Part shown: positions 8,080-15,880 of the stretch, one piece after another | How the letters are laid out: each line of letters starts with the position of its first letter | How positions within the stretch are numbered: position 1 is the stretch's first letter | Assembly (NCBI GenBank): GCA_938021455.1 | Contig: CALIGP010000113.1 | Coordinates: 1-39,310 of the forward strand | Direction: 5' to 3' | Length of the DNA stretch: 39,310 nt | Source of the DNA: an uncultured Lewinella sp. | GTDB taxonomy: Bacteria > Bacteroidota > Bacteroidia > Chitinophagales > Saprospiraceae | Translations under genes and position numbers: made by a program | Notes under the pieces: model-generated | The model's database searches: none | What the model saw: the letters and a program-made list of their open reading frames with translations, nothing else | What the model was told of the DNA's origin: nothing

Positions 8080-9390
8080 CTACACCCGTTCTTCCGCCGT
8101 GGCCGGGACACTGATGTCAAAGTAGTAAGCGATCAGGCCAGCCACCACGTTGAGCAACCCGAGTAGGCTTTCCATCGGCTGGTTGATGAAAAGGTAGACC
8201 AGTGACCAGGCACTGAAGGCCAGGAAGATGATCTGAGGAAGTGGATAAAGGGGCGAGGAGTAACCCGCTTCTCCTTTCTTCTGCCACCGTAAAATGAGTA
8301 AGCCCAGCACCGCCAAAAAGGTGAATAGCTGAAGCACAAATCCGCTGTAGAGCAGGACTCTCTCGAAGCTGGACGTGAAGACCAGGAACAGGCTGATGCC
8401 CCCCTGTAGCCAGGTTGCTCTCTGCGGAATACCGCCTTTGCTGAGCTGACCAAAAGTGCGCCACAAATGATGGCTATCGCCCATCGCTCTTACTACGCGT
8501 GGCCCGACCCAGATCATGGCAGAAATACCCGTCAGCAATAAAATACCGATCAAAACACTGACCCATTGGCCCATTGCGGGGCCGAACATTGCGGCGGAGG
8601 CTACCTGCGCTACATCAATCTGTCCGCTGAGAGCAGCCGTGCCCGCTTGCCGTAAAAAACCATACTGTAGGAGCAGGAACAATCCACTAACCAACAGCGT
8701 ACCGCCCACTAGTGCAAGCGGCAAATTTTTTCTGGGCTCTTCAATTTCTTCTACGATATACGCCGCGGCATTCCAGCCGGAAAAGGCATAGAAAACGCTG
8801 ATCATGGCGACCGCTGCTCCTGGGGACCAGAGCGTACTCATTCCTCCGAAGGACCAGTTGACAACGGCGTCTGCCGGCGCGGGCATAAAGGTACCCGCCA
8901 GGCCTAACCCCAGCACCACCAGCAGTTTTACGGCCGTTAGCACGTTCTGTAAGCGGCTGGATTCCCGGGTGCCAAAACCATGAGCAAGCGATAAAATGAC
9001 AATACTCATCACGGCCGTAAGTAGGGGCGGCCAGCCCGTCCAGGCAGCCAGATATTGTCCTACGGCCATAGCCGACAGCGCAACGGCAGCAGCAAAGCCA
9101 ACCGTAAGGCTAACCCAGCCACTCAGGAAGCCCATGAGCGGATGAAAGATCTCGCTTAGAAAGTGCGCCTCTCCGCCGGAGCGGGGCAATCGAGTACCTA
9201 GCTCTGCATAACTTACGGCACCACACCAGGCAACTAAGCCGCCAATGGCCCACAGCAACAGCAACACTGAACCACTGGGGATCAACTCCAGTTGAAACCC
9301 AAGGGTGGTAAAGGCGCCCGTACCGATCATGTTGGCCACTACCAGTGCCGCAGCACTCCGCCAGCCGATTGTTGCTTTCAGCCGATTCAT
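8080..9390 (-). CDS. APC-superfamily amino acid permease
   Basis: 436 residues, almost entirely hydrophobic, with about 12 membrane segments. The N-terminus carries the APC hallmark in helix 1 (VVANMIGTGAF), where substrate main-chain groups bind the unwound glycine motif. Further hallmarks are AELGTRLPRSGGEAHFL in helix 2-3 and YAFSGWNAAAYIVEEIEEPRKNLP (in two parts) in helix 6-7. These fit the amino acid/polyamine/organocation transporters, which act as proton or exchange carriers in the inner membrane. The substrate cannot be told. It seems monocistronic; the 3' end touches repeat copy C and its upstream region holds the GCAGGTT palindrome. Length is normal for the family. Confidence 0.88.
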   Translation of the reverse strand: MNRLKATIGWRSAAALVVANMIGTGAFTTLGFQLELIPSGSVLLLLWAIGGLVAWCGAVSYAELGTRLPRSGGEAHFLSEIFHPLMGFLSGWVSLTVGFAAAVALSAMAVGQYLAAWTGWPPLLTAVMSIVILSLAHGFGTRESSRLQNVLTAVKLLVVLGLGLAGTFMPAPADAVVNWSFGGMSTLWSPGAAVAMISVFYAFSGWNAAAYIVEEIEEPRKNLPLALVGGTLLVSGLFLLLQYGFLRQAGTAALSGQIDVAQVASAAMFGPAMGQWVSVLIGILLLTGISAMIWVGPRVVRAMGDSHHLWRTFGQLSKGGIPQRATWLQGGISLFLVFTSSFERVLLYSGFVLQLFTFLAVLGLLILRWQKKGEAGYSSPLYPLPQIIFLAFSAWSLVYLFINQPMESLLGLLNVVAGLIAYYFDISVPATAEERV

Positions 9391-9463
9391 CGAAGTAAGA
9401 AACTGCTAAGCAGGAAGATTTCTGTTGTGGCGGCAGCGAGGTAACGTAGTTTTAACGTTTGGG

Positions 9464-9584
9464 GGCAGGTTAACAGGTTGCAGGTTACAAGTTGCAGGTT
9501 CTAAGTTGCAGGGTTCAGGTTGTATGATCCCTGCAACCTGCAACCTGCAACCTGCACCCTGAAACCTGCACCCTGCACCCTGCC
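9464..9584. repeat. 121-bp palindrome built of GCAGGTT / AACCTGC units
   Basis: The left half is a run of degenerate GCAGGTT units and the right half a run of AACCTGC/CACCCTGC units. The ends are GGCAGG and CCTGCC, and the centre is near 9525. Transcribed, it would fold into one long imperfect hairpin. Its right end reaches the stop codon of the PAP2 gene (complement at 9584-9586), so it may act as a 3' end structure. Confidence 0.75.
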
Positions 9585-10324
9585 TATTCCCCCCCACCAG
9601 CCCGGTGTAGAGCCGGAACCGTAATGGCAATAGCTGAGCCAGCGATAAAGCCTACCAGTACGTCGGTAAAAAAATGCTTGCCAGCTCTCATGCGCCCGTA
9701 AGCTACGGTTGCCGGGATGAGTGCAGCAGCTGCCCAGATGTAGGGTTTTGCCTTACTGTTGGGGTGTAAGTCACTGTAGAGTTGTGCCGTAGTGAAACTG
9801 AAGTAAGCGGAGGTTGCTACGTGCCCGCTGTAGAAGGAATAGCGGCTGGACTTTTTTAGCTTCGTATCCAGCGGAGCATCAGGGTTGTAGTTGTATGGGC
9901 GAGCTCGTTTGGCGACTACTTTAGAGAGGTTAATTAGAGCTGAGTTCAGCATCGCTCCCTGAAAAACGACCATTGCCATATCGTCGAAATTGTCTCTTCC
10001 GGTCTTATCTAACATTAGAAAGAAAGGACTGGCAAAACTGGTGAGTAGTAATTTATCCGTGAACTCATCAGAAGCAAGGGATAGATGTCGGGTCGAGAAG
10101 CGATCGATACCCGGAATCTTATCGAAATCCAACATCTTGATGTCTTCTTCCGTCATGGGTTTTACCCGACGATCCAGTAGCGTAGAGCCAATCGTTAGTG
10201 TACCGCCCAATCCAATCAAGGTCGCGTTCGTCGCCTTGCTGGGGTTGTAAGGACGAAGGCCCTGGGCAAATAAGCAGGAGCTGCACAAGAAAACAAGCAG
10301 GAGGAAGAAGGAACGATGGCGCAT
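9584..10324 (-). CDS. PAP2-superfamily phosphatase, exported
   Basis: 246 residues with an N-terminal signal peptide (about 1-21, ending LFAQ). The three PAP2/acid phosphatase motifs are present. K135-x6-R142-P143 (KVVAKRARP) is the first, YSGH at 165-168 is the second with Tyr in place of the usual Pro, and G-R211-x5-H217-x3-D221 (GRMRAGKHFFTD) is the third; His168 and His217 are the catalytic pair. The family removes phosphate from lipids such as phosphatidate or undecaprenyl diphosphate at the periplasmic face. The C-terminal half has two to three hydrophobic segments. A -7-like TACTTTTG (minus strand, 10402-10409) lies about 77 bases upstream. The exact substrate is unknown. Confidence 0.85.
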   Translation of the reverse strand: MRHRSFFLLLVFLCSSCLFAQGLRPYNPSKATNATLIGLGGTLTIGSTLLDRRVKPMTEEDIKMLDFDKIPGIDRFSTRHLSLASDEFTDKLLLTSFASPFFLMLDKTGRDNFDDMAMVVFQGAMLNSALINLSKVVAKRARPYNYNPDAPLDTKLKKSSRYSFYSGHVATSAYFSFTTAQLYSDLHPNSKAKPYIWAAAALIPATVAYGRMRAGKHFFTDVLVGFIAGSAIAITVPALHRAGGGE

Positions 10325-10401
10325 AATGATATTCAGCTTTTCGAAAGGACCCTGTTAGTCAATCAGGCTTCTAGCCGACAGACCACTAGGGCTACAACCG
10401 A

Positions 10402-10409
10402 CAAAAGTA
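10402..10409 (-). promoter_or_regulatory. Putative -7 element upstream of the PAP2 gene
   Basis: The minus strand reads TACTTTTG, a perfect TAnnTTTG. No matching TTTG is visible at the -33 distance, so this is a moderate candidate. Confidence 0.4.
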
Positions 10410-10429
10410 AGGGCTTGTTTGGCAGCAGA

Positions 10430-11380
10430 TCATAATCCAAGGCCTAAGGCACTACGTTTCTCCCCGTCTGCTACGCTGTTTTGTGACCAATAAGGCGCGC
10501 GAACCTGGTGGCTCAGGCGGGCTACGGTGGTCAGTTTTTTACCACGACTTGGGTAAGTTTCCGTCCAGCCGCGGACGACATAAGGCGCTGCGGCATCAAA
10601 TACGAACTCGACCTTCCGATCAATCCCTTCGTAGGTTATAGAGTAGCTTTTGAGCTTTTCTTCGGTGAACTGGTCGCCGGAGTACTCTTGCAGGCTGGTG
10701 GTTGCTTTCGCGGATGCATAGGGCTTATGGGTCATGAGCAGATAACCGGTAGCCGGAATGATGTTGAAGGACCCGGTAGGTAGGTTGTCCCAGCCGCTTC
10801 TGATGCGATTAAAAATTTCGTCTTCGATAAAATCAGCGCCTAAGCGTTGGTTTTGATCCGCTTCCCGTTCAAAATAAGAGCGAAGCTGGCTGTCCCACTT
10901 TTTGCCGCCAGCATAGTTGAGTTGGGTGAAGGTTTGTCCGCACCAGTCTTGCATACTGGTGGTTACCTTCAGGCTATGAGGTTGCTCATCCGTTTTAGTA
11001 GGGGTGAAGGTGGAGGTCATAACGGAGTAGTCATAAATTCCGGTAGTAAACCGTCGGATCATATTCGTCTTAATGACGGGGGTGGAAGCCGGGTTAGTGT
11101 AGTTGTCGTTTTTAACCTGCTTATCCGTCAGAAAATCTTCAGAAACGAAGATCAAACTGACCTGGCCTGGGTGAATTTCTCCGTAGCGGATTTGCTCGAG
11201 TTCGTAGGTGTTTATTTCAGCTTTTCCTTCATACCAGTATTTAGAAAGACCTCCGGAAAAATGACCGGGGACCGTAGCGGCGGTTTCTGAGGCCGTTTTG
11301 GAAGCAGTTTCAGCAGTGTCCTGTACGGTATTACAATTGAGTAGTAATAGTGGGAAAAGGAAAAGAATGAAGTAGCGCAT
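10430..11380 (-). CDS. Conserved lipoprotein of unknown function
   Basis: 316 residues. The signal MRYFILFLFPLLLLNC ends in a lipobox Cys at 16, followed by a Ser/Thr/Ala-rich linker (TAETASKTASETAATV). The mature part (YWYEGKAEINTYELEQIRYG, then SLIFVSEDFLTDKQVK and SMQDWCGQTFTQL) looks like a conserved Bacteroidota family. I recall such proteins under misleading names such as Maf inhibitor, but I see no Maf nucleotide-hydrolase motif, so I give no function. A single Cys in DWCGQ and many aromatic beta-strand-like stretches suggest a periplasmic or outer-membrane beta-rich domain. It is divergent from the OmpA-type gene and lies 105 bases upstream of the PAP2 gene, possibly transcribed with it. 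Confidence 0.6.
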   Translation of the reverse strand: MRYFILFLFPLLLLNCNTVQDTAETASKTASETAATVPGHFSGGLSKYWYEGKAEINTYELEQIRYGEIHPGQVSLIFVSEDFLTDKQVKNDNYTNPASTPVIKTNMIRRFTTGIYDYSVMTSTFTPTKTDEQPHSLKVTTSMQDWCGQTFTQLNYAGGKKWDSQLRSYFEREADQNQRLGADFIEDEIFNRIRSGWDNLPTGSFNIIPATGYLLMTHKPYASAKATTSLQEYSGDQFTEEKLKSYSITYEGIDRKVEFVFDAAAPYVVRGWTETYPSRGKKLTTVARLSHQVRAPYWSQNSVADGEKRSALGLGL

Positions 11381-11537
11381 ACTTTAGAAACGTTCAAACG
11401 CCTCCCTGGTTTTTAGAGGCTTCTATGCTGCGGAACAGAACGCTGTTATCTGTGAAGATCAGCTCAATTATAGACTGTATAACAACTGTATTATATACAA
11501 TTACAGATGTTCAAAAAAAGTGCCTACCTTAGCGACG

Positions 11538-11631
11538 ATAGTTTACTAATGCACTCATTTTATCTTGTGGCCCCATCGTTACGATGGGGCCCAAGCTTTT
11601 TTTCTCAGCCCGTCATAGGGCAGTAAACTAT
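11538..11631 (+). ncRNA. Candidate structured leader (three-helix junction) or nested palindrome upstream of the OmpA gene
   Basis: A closing helix of 10 perfect pairs, ATAGTTTACT (11538-11547) with AGTAAACTAT (11622-11631), encloses two more hairpins. One is the perfect GGCCCCATCG-tta-CGATGGGGCC (11569-11591), followed by CAAGCTTTTTTT. The other is GCCC-gtcata-GGGC (about 11608-11621). The first hairpin with its T run is a textbook intrinsic terminator on the plus strand. No upstream plus-strand gene needs one, so an attenuated leader, a small RNA or a mobile palindrome are the options. It ends 26 bases before the ATG at 11658. Confidence 0.45.
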
Positions 11632-11657
11632 TTACTCCCCATCACCGCCCATTCTTT

Positions 11658-13655
11658 ATGCCTGCTGTATCAAAAGTACTGTTCTTTTTATGTTGGCTGA
11701 TCCTGGCTGGCCATTTGTCTGCTCAGCGGGGGAATGACAGAGCAGGAGCTACCGCCGCTTTTGATGATGGTGTACAGTTCCTTCTGGCGGCGAAACCCAA
11801 AAAAGCCGCAAAGTCTTTTTACAGTTCCACCAGGTTGGACACTGCCTTTATTCCCGCACGTCGTTTATTGGGCGTAGCGGAAGAGTTAAACGGCAATCTG
11901 TCAGAAGCTGCAGGCGCCTACCAGTATGTGATTGAGAAAGATTCTTCTTACTCCAGGCTGATTTATTACCAGTTGGGTAAAATCTATTACCGAATGTCTC
12001 GGCCGGCATTGGCCCTACATTATTTGCTTAAGTTTGAAGAACTACAAGAGCGTGACCTTGGGGAGTTTGGACGTAATGGAGAGTCTGAACGACAAGAAGA
12101 ATTAGCCGCTCTGGAGCGGCTAGTCAACGATATTCGGGCGGCAAGTATAACGCAGGACAGCTCGCAGTTTATCAACGTTACCAAGCTGTTTAATCTCGGT
12201 ACTCCGGTGAACTCCTCCCGAAACGAGTACTTGCCTTTTTTTAGTAATGATCAGTCTGGATTGCTCTTCACCCGGCAGGGAGAATTGGGAGACGAAGACC
12301 TGATTAAAGGCAGAAGAGGAAACTTAAGCGATAATTTCAAAATATCCCGTTTTGCCAGTGTCAACAGTACCCCCAGAAAAGAGGGAATGGCAACTTTAGT
12401 TCGGGACGGAGAACGCATATTTTTTACCGTCTGTAATGACGATGAGGAGGAGCAATTTTGTAAAGTATACAGTGGATGGCTTATCAATGGTAAAATCGAA
12501 AGGGCCGAGAAGTTACCGGATTATATCACTGGTCGTACCTGGGTAAGCCAACCGGCCATTAGTTGTGATGGACAGCAGCTTTTTTTTGCCAGTATCCGGC
12601 CAGGTGGGGTGGGGGGCAGCGACATTTACCGCTGTATCAAACAGGACGATGGAAGTTGGTCTGAACCCAAAAATCTCGGTACTGGCGTCAATACACCTTT
12701 AAATGAAGAAGCTCCCTTTCTTAGCAATGACGGGCGCACGCTCTACTTTTCCAGTGAAGGACATCAAAATCTGGGCGATCAGGATATTTTTATGAGTTGG
12801 TGGGACGTCATTGAAGGCCGGTTTACCCGGGCCATCAATCTTGGTCCACCCGTCAATGGACCTCATCGTGAACTGGGGTTCCATCTTACCTCCGACGGAA
12901 AAACGGGATACGTAGCCAGTAACCGACCCGGCGGTTATGGTGGGTTAGACATCTACGGCTTTGAGTTGTCTGACCGGCTGAGTAGCCAGCCCGTCACTTT
13001 TGTTTCTGGTTACGTAGCGGATAGCCTGACTGGAGAGCCGATTCCCGATCAAAGAGTCCCCGTCACGGACGGAAATACTTACTACACCAACTATGAAGGG
13101 CGGTTCTTTATCTGTGCTCCTTCGGAAAGCACTTTGCCAATCACGGTAAACAACCCGGAGTATCTGTCTTATGAGCGGGATTTTGCTATCCCTAATTGGG
13201 CGAACCAGGAACCGTACAGAATCGATTTATTGCTGCGCACCGAAAAAGTAGTGGAGCCCCCAGCTCCACCTCCGCCCCCAGAAAGGGTGGATACCGTTAA
13301 GCTGAAGGCAAGAGTGGTGAATCGAAACCTGACCGTTCGGTTTAATTTTGACGACGCCAGCCTCACACCAACTCAAATCGAGAACATTGAGAAATTTGTC
13401 GTTTCGGTTAAGGATAAGCACATTATGCGAATCGTTGTAACCGGGTTTACGGATGACGTGGGCGATAAGGCTTACAATATTCGCCTGAGCCAGAACCGGG
13501 CAAAGGCCGTTGGTATTCACCTGCAAACAGCCGGAATCAAAGCCAATGAAGTGAAAATTGTGGGGATGGGAGAACTCAGTGGAGCCGGTCAACGTGCCCT
13601 GAACCGTAAGGTGGAAGTCTCCGTTCGGTACCGCGAAATGGTGGATCCCGACTAA
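11658..13655 (+). CDS. OmpA-family outer-membrane protein with TPR and PD40 repeats (PorE-like architecture)
   Basis: 665 residues. A signal peptide (1-22, ending LSAQ) is followed by TPR-like helices (about 30-170), then PD40/WD40-like beta-propeller blades (about 190-440; repeated SxDGxxLFFxSxRPGGxGGxDIY-type wording such as GGVGGSDIYR and GGYGGLDIYG). Next is a carboxypeptidase-regulatory-like beta domain (about 445-525), a Pro-rich linker and an OmpA-type peptidoglycan-binding domain (about 555-665; TGFTDDVGDKAYN, then LSQNRAKAV). This order matches PorE, the type IX secretion component that ties the machine to peptidoglycan, but several paralogues with this layout occur per genome and PorE itself is a lipoprotein, whereas no lipobox is seen here. 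I therefore call the architecture, not the gene. The candidate leader structure lies directly upstream. Confidence 0.85.
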   Translation: MPAVSKVLFFLCWLILAGHLSAQRGNDRAGATAAFDDGVQFLLAAKPKKAAKSFYSSTRLDTAFIPARRLLGVAEELNGNLSEAAGAYQYVIEKDSSYSRLIYYQLGKIYYRMSRPALALHYLLKFEELQERDLGEFGRNGESERQEELAALERLVNDIRAASITQDSSQFINVTKLFNLGTPVNSSRNEYLPFFSNDQSGLLFTRQGELGDEDLIKGRRGNLSDNFKISRFASVNSTPRKEGMATLVRDGERIFFTVCNDDEEEQFCKVYSGWLINGKIERAEKLPDYITGRTWVSQPAISCDGQQLFFASIRPGGVGGSDIYRCIKQDDGSWSEPKNLGTGVNTPLNEEAPFLSNDGRTLYFSSEGHQNLGDQDIFMSWWDVIEGRFTRAINLGPPVNGPHRELGFHLTSDGKTGYVASNRPGGYGGLDIYGFELSDRLSSQPVTFVSGYVADSLTGEPIPDQRVPVTDGNTYYTNYEGRFFICAPSESTLPITVNNPEYLSYERDFAIPNWANQEPYRIDLLLRTEKVVEPPAPPPPPERVDTVKLKARVVNRNLTVRFNFDDASLTPTQIENIEKFVVSVKDKHIMRIVVTGFTDDVGDKAYNIRLSQNRAKAVGIHLQTAGIKANEVKIVGMGELSGAGQRALNRKVEVSVRYREMVDPD

Positions 13656-13805
13656 GGGAGCTATATTTAATGGGAATTCACTTTAGGGTGACCTGCTGGT
13701 GATAACTTCGTCTGAACGACATAAAAATGAACAACTGGAGTCCGTAATCTTTTCTTTCAGAGAATTTTTTGGACTATTTTTTACACTGATACTATTTACT
13801 GAATC

Positions 13806-14195
13806 ATGAAAACATTACTCACTCTTCTACTGACGGCTACGGTACTAACGCTTAGTGCGCAAACCGAAAAGCCTCCCTACTGCGAAGAAGGACCTGCCAC
13901 CTATGGTAGTGTTGCCGCCATTCCCGGCACAACGACCGCTCCTCCACTTCCGCGGTTTACCACCACTCCGGTTACGGAGCATAAAATTCAGGTGGCGATT
14001 CTTCGCTACACAGATCCTTCCGAATATCCCTTTCACCCCAGCCTGGTGGCTCGATACCGCCCCTGTGAGCAAATCTGGGTTGTAGAAAGCCGGGATAGTT
14101 TTGCTGATCGGGCGGATGCCGTCAAGTTGCAAAACGAACTCAAAGCCCTGGGATATTCTGGTGCTTACATTACCGATTTAGTGGGTTACCAATAG
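13806..14195 (+). CDS. Small exported protein with SPOR-like C-terminal domain
   Basis: 129 residues. A clear signal peptide (MKTLLTLLLTATVLTLSAQ) is followed by a Pro/Thr-rich linker to about residue 58. The last 70 residues (HKIQVAILRYTDPSEYPFHP, then VESRDSFADRADAVKLQNEL and GYSGAYITDLVGY) have the strand-helix-strand wording of SPOR domains, where a K-I/V-Q-V strand begins and a helix with A-x-x-L-Q-x-x-L follows. SPOR domains bind denuded peptidoglycan glycan strands. Two Cys residues (CEEG, PCEQ) could form a disulphide. It is probably monocistronic or transcribed with the DUF4920-like gene 29 bases downstream, which also has its own -7 element. Confidence 0.55.
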   Translation: MKTLLTLLLTATVLTLSAQTEKPPYCEEGPATYGSVAAIPGTTTAPPLPRFTTTPVTEHKIQVAILRYTDPSEYPFHPSLVARYRPCEQIWVVESRDSFADRADAVKLQNELKALGYSGAYITDLVGYQ

Positions 14196-14201
14196 AACGG
14201 C

Positions 14202-14209
14202 TATTTTTG
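14202..14209 (+). promoter_or_regulatory. -7 element of the DUF4920-like gene
   Basis: TATTTTTG (TAnnTTTG) ends 15 bases before the ATG. A TTTA about 21 bases upstream is a weak -33. The same wording, CTATTTTTGTAAAA, occurs at the sigma factor promoter. Confidence 0.55.
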
Positions 14210-14224
14210 TAAAAAAAATAAACC

Positions 14225-14746
14225 ATGCTACAGATTTTAAAGGCGGCAACGCTTTCTTGTTTTGTCTTGCTACTATGTGCTTGCGGACAACAAACTGAGG
14301 CTTCAATATCAGAAGTTGAGGAAGTTAAAGAAGAAGTTGCCGGAACTTTCGGGGCTGATTTTCAGGCGAGTAAAGTAATTCCTGCATCGGATCTGCTATC
14401 AAGCTACTCCGCAGAAGCGATTGCTGATACCGTTATGACGACCCTTCGCGGCACGGTAGACGAGGTTTGCCAGGCCAAAGGGTGCTGGATGACCATCGCT
14501 GCCGGAGGTGAAGAGGAGATGATGGTAAAGTTTAAGGACTATGGCTTCTTCATGCCAAAAGACATCAGTGGCCGCCAGGTCATTATGAACGGAATGGCAT
14601 ATTATGAAGTAACCCCGGTTGATGAGCTGCGCCACTATGCTGAAGACGCAGGGAAATCTCCCGAAGAGATTGCTAAGATCACGGAACCTAAGCGGGAATT
14701 GAAATTCCTGGCGGATGGCGTGCAGTTGCTGGAAGGCGAACTGTAG
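14225..14746 (+). CDS. DUF4920-like lipoprotein
   Basis: 173 residues. The lipobox LLLCAC places the acylated Cys at 20, followed by an acidic linker (EVEEVKEEV). The conserved part begins near residue 42 (TFGADFQ) and carries LRGTVDEVCQAKGCWM at 74-89, where the pair Cys82 and Cys87 with Gln, Lys and Trp between and after is the hallmark I associate with DUF4920. The stretch MMVKFKDYGFFMPKDISG follows. The two cysteines could bind a metal or form a redox pair, but no role is established here. It is preceded by a good -7 element and followed immediately by an imperfect palindrome starting at the stop codon. Confidence 0.75.
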   Translation: MLQILKAATLSCFVLLLCACGQQTEASISEVEEVKEEVAGTFGADFQASKVIPASDLLSSYSAEAIADTVMTTLRGTVDEVCQAKGCWMTIAAGGEEEMMVKFKDYGFFMPKDISGRQVIMNGMAYYEVTPVDELRHYAEDAGKSPEEIAKITEPKRELKFLADGVQLLEGEL

Positions 14747-14823
14747 TATGATAGTAATGATAGTAGTGGTAGTATGGTAGTACTATCACTACTATCACTT
14801 ACTACCCTACTATCACTACTATT
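14744..14823. repeat. Imperfect palindrome of GATAGTAGTG / CACTACTATC units
   Basis: The left half repeats ATAGTAGTG-type units and the right half CACTACTAT-type units, with the centre near 14781. It starts on the stop codon of the DUF4920-like gene and ends 7 bases before the cysE-type ATG. Its architecture is that of the 9464-9584 element with a different unit. It could end the upstream message or hide the downstream start in RNA structure. Confidence 0.7.
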
Positions 14824-14829
14824 TCCCTC

Positions 14830-15624
14830 ATGGACGAATCATTTTTTAAGGACCGCTACCTGGATCACCAGAGAGCGGGAGAACTGCCGTCTCCCCAACT
14901 TATTGAGGATTGGCTAGACGGAGTGCTGCAATTCCTGTTTCCGGAATTTAGTGCGGTTAAATTTTCGACCGAGCGTGCCTTTTCACTTCAGTACCAGACG
15001 AACGATCTGAAGCTGTTTACCATTTTGGACTCTCTTTCCAGCCGGCTGCCCAAACCAGCGGCAGAGATCAGAGCTGCCTTTGAGGCGGACTTGCCGTCCG
15101 TCTATGCTGCTCTGTCCGAGGACGCCCAGGCGATCCTGTCAGGAGACCCTGCTGCAAGGGACCGTACGGAGGTAGTGAGCACTTACCCTGGCTTTTATGC
15201 TTTGGCGGTTCATCGGCTGGCGCACTGTCTTTGTCGGCTTGGGGTTCCGCTTCTGCCGAGGATGTTGAGTGAAATTGCCCACCAAAAAACAGGCATTGAA
15301 ATTCATCCGGGGGCAAAAATCGGACGCCGGTTCTGCATTGATCACGGAACGGGAATCGTAATTGGAGAGACGGTGGAAATTGGCGACGATGTTAAAATGT
15401 ACCAGGGGGTTACGCTGGGTGCACTTAGTGTTAGCAAGGACATGGCTCGCACAAAACGACATCCGACCATTCAGGACCGCGTAGTGATTTATGCCGGAGC
15501 TACCATTTTGGGAGGGGACACGGTTATTGGCGAAGATTCTATCATTGGTGGCAATACCTGGATTGTCAAAAGTATTGGTCCTAATAGTAGAGTTTACTAT
15601 AAAGCGCCCGAAAAAAAGGAGTAG
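14830..15624 (+). CDS. cysE: Serine O-acetyltransferase (CysE/EpsC type)
   Basis: 264 residues. It transfers acetyl from acetyl-CoA to L-serine, the first step of cysteine synthesis in the cytoplasm. Residues 1-150 form the helical N-terminal domain. From about 155 on, hexapeptide repeats form a left-handed beta-helix: IEIHPGAKIGRRF, then DHGTGIVIGETVEIGDDV, RHPTIQDRVVIYAGATILGG and VIGEDSIIGGNTWIV. Asp171-His172 (IDHGTG) is the catalytic pair of the family. The long N-terminal part fits the EpsC/plant-like group. The C-terminus ends KAPEKKE rather than with the Ile that docks to cysteine synthase, so the complex may not form. It lies 83 bases downstream of the DUF4920-like gene. Confidence 0.9.
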   Translation: MDESFFKDRYLDHQRAGELPSPQLIEDWLDGVLQFLFPEFSAVKFSTERAFSLQYQTNDLKLFTILDSLSSRLPKPAAEIRAAFEADLPSVYAALSEDAQAILSGDPAARDRTEVVSTYPGFYALAVHRLAHCLCRLGVPLLPRMLSEIAHQKTGIEIHPGAKIGRRFCIDHGTGIVIGETVEIGDDVKMYQGVTLGALSVSKDMARTKRHPTIQDRVVIYAGATILGGDTVIGEDSIIGGNTWIVKSIGPNSRVYYKAPEKKE

Positions 15625-15653
15625 GCGCTGTCGCTGGTGCAGTGGAGAGAATC

Positions 15654-15693
15654 AAAGAGCAGGGTGAGACGAGCCAGCCTTCCTTTGCTCTTT
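15654..15693 (+). terminator. Possible terminator after cysE
   Basis: AAAGAGCA (15654-15661) pairs with TGCTCTTT (15686-15693) across a 24-base loop, followed by AAAAGAAATTG. The loop is long and the stem AT-rich, so this is weak. Confidence 0.35.
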
Positions 15694-15704
15694 AAAAGAA
15701 ATTG

Positions 15705-15723
15705 TTGCACCTGCGTCCGCGCC
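15705..15723 (+). repeat. TGCACCTGCG repeat, copy D (short form)
   Basis: TTGCACCTGCGTCCGCGCC, identical over 18-19 bases to the copies at 25609 and 37550. It lies in the cysE-pdxJ gap. Confidence 0.8.
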
Positions 15724-15854
15724 GTCTTTCGAGTCTTTTAGTCTGGTGTCACTTCGAATTTCAGAGGTTGTAAGGTGTAACTGGTTTAATTGGCCTCCAA
15801 CACCTCTAATGTGCGGAGTCCCTACAAGACTACCATACTACCAGCCTACCTAAG

Positions 15855-15862
15855 TACCTTTG
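15855..15862 (+). promoter_or_regulatory. -7 element of the pdxJ promoter
   Basis: TACCTTTG ends 18 bases before the ATG at 15881. The TTG at its end is what the ORF track took as the start codon of pdxJ. No good TTTG at -33. Confidence 0.5.
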
Positions 15863-15880
15863 GCGCAAATTAGAGACCCG

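Noticed and set aside
7899-8114. 71-residue plus-strand ORF with Pro-rich end
   Set aside because: It is made of the 103-bp palindrome and repeat copy C; no start context or family.
11507-11626. 39-codon ORF (MFKKSAYLSDD...) upstream of the OmpA gene
   Set aside because: It runs straight through the perfect terminator-like hairpin and has no family resemblance or good start context; the palindrome explains the sequence better.
14744-14823. Phase-variable promoter or microsatellite switch
   Set aside because: The units are degenerate rather than identical, and the inverted layout suits a hairpin better than slippage; no recombinase is nearby.
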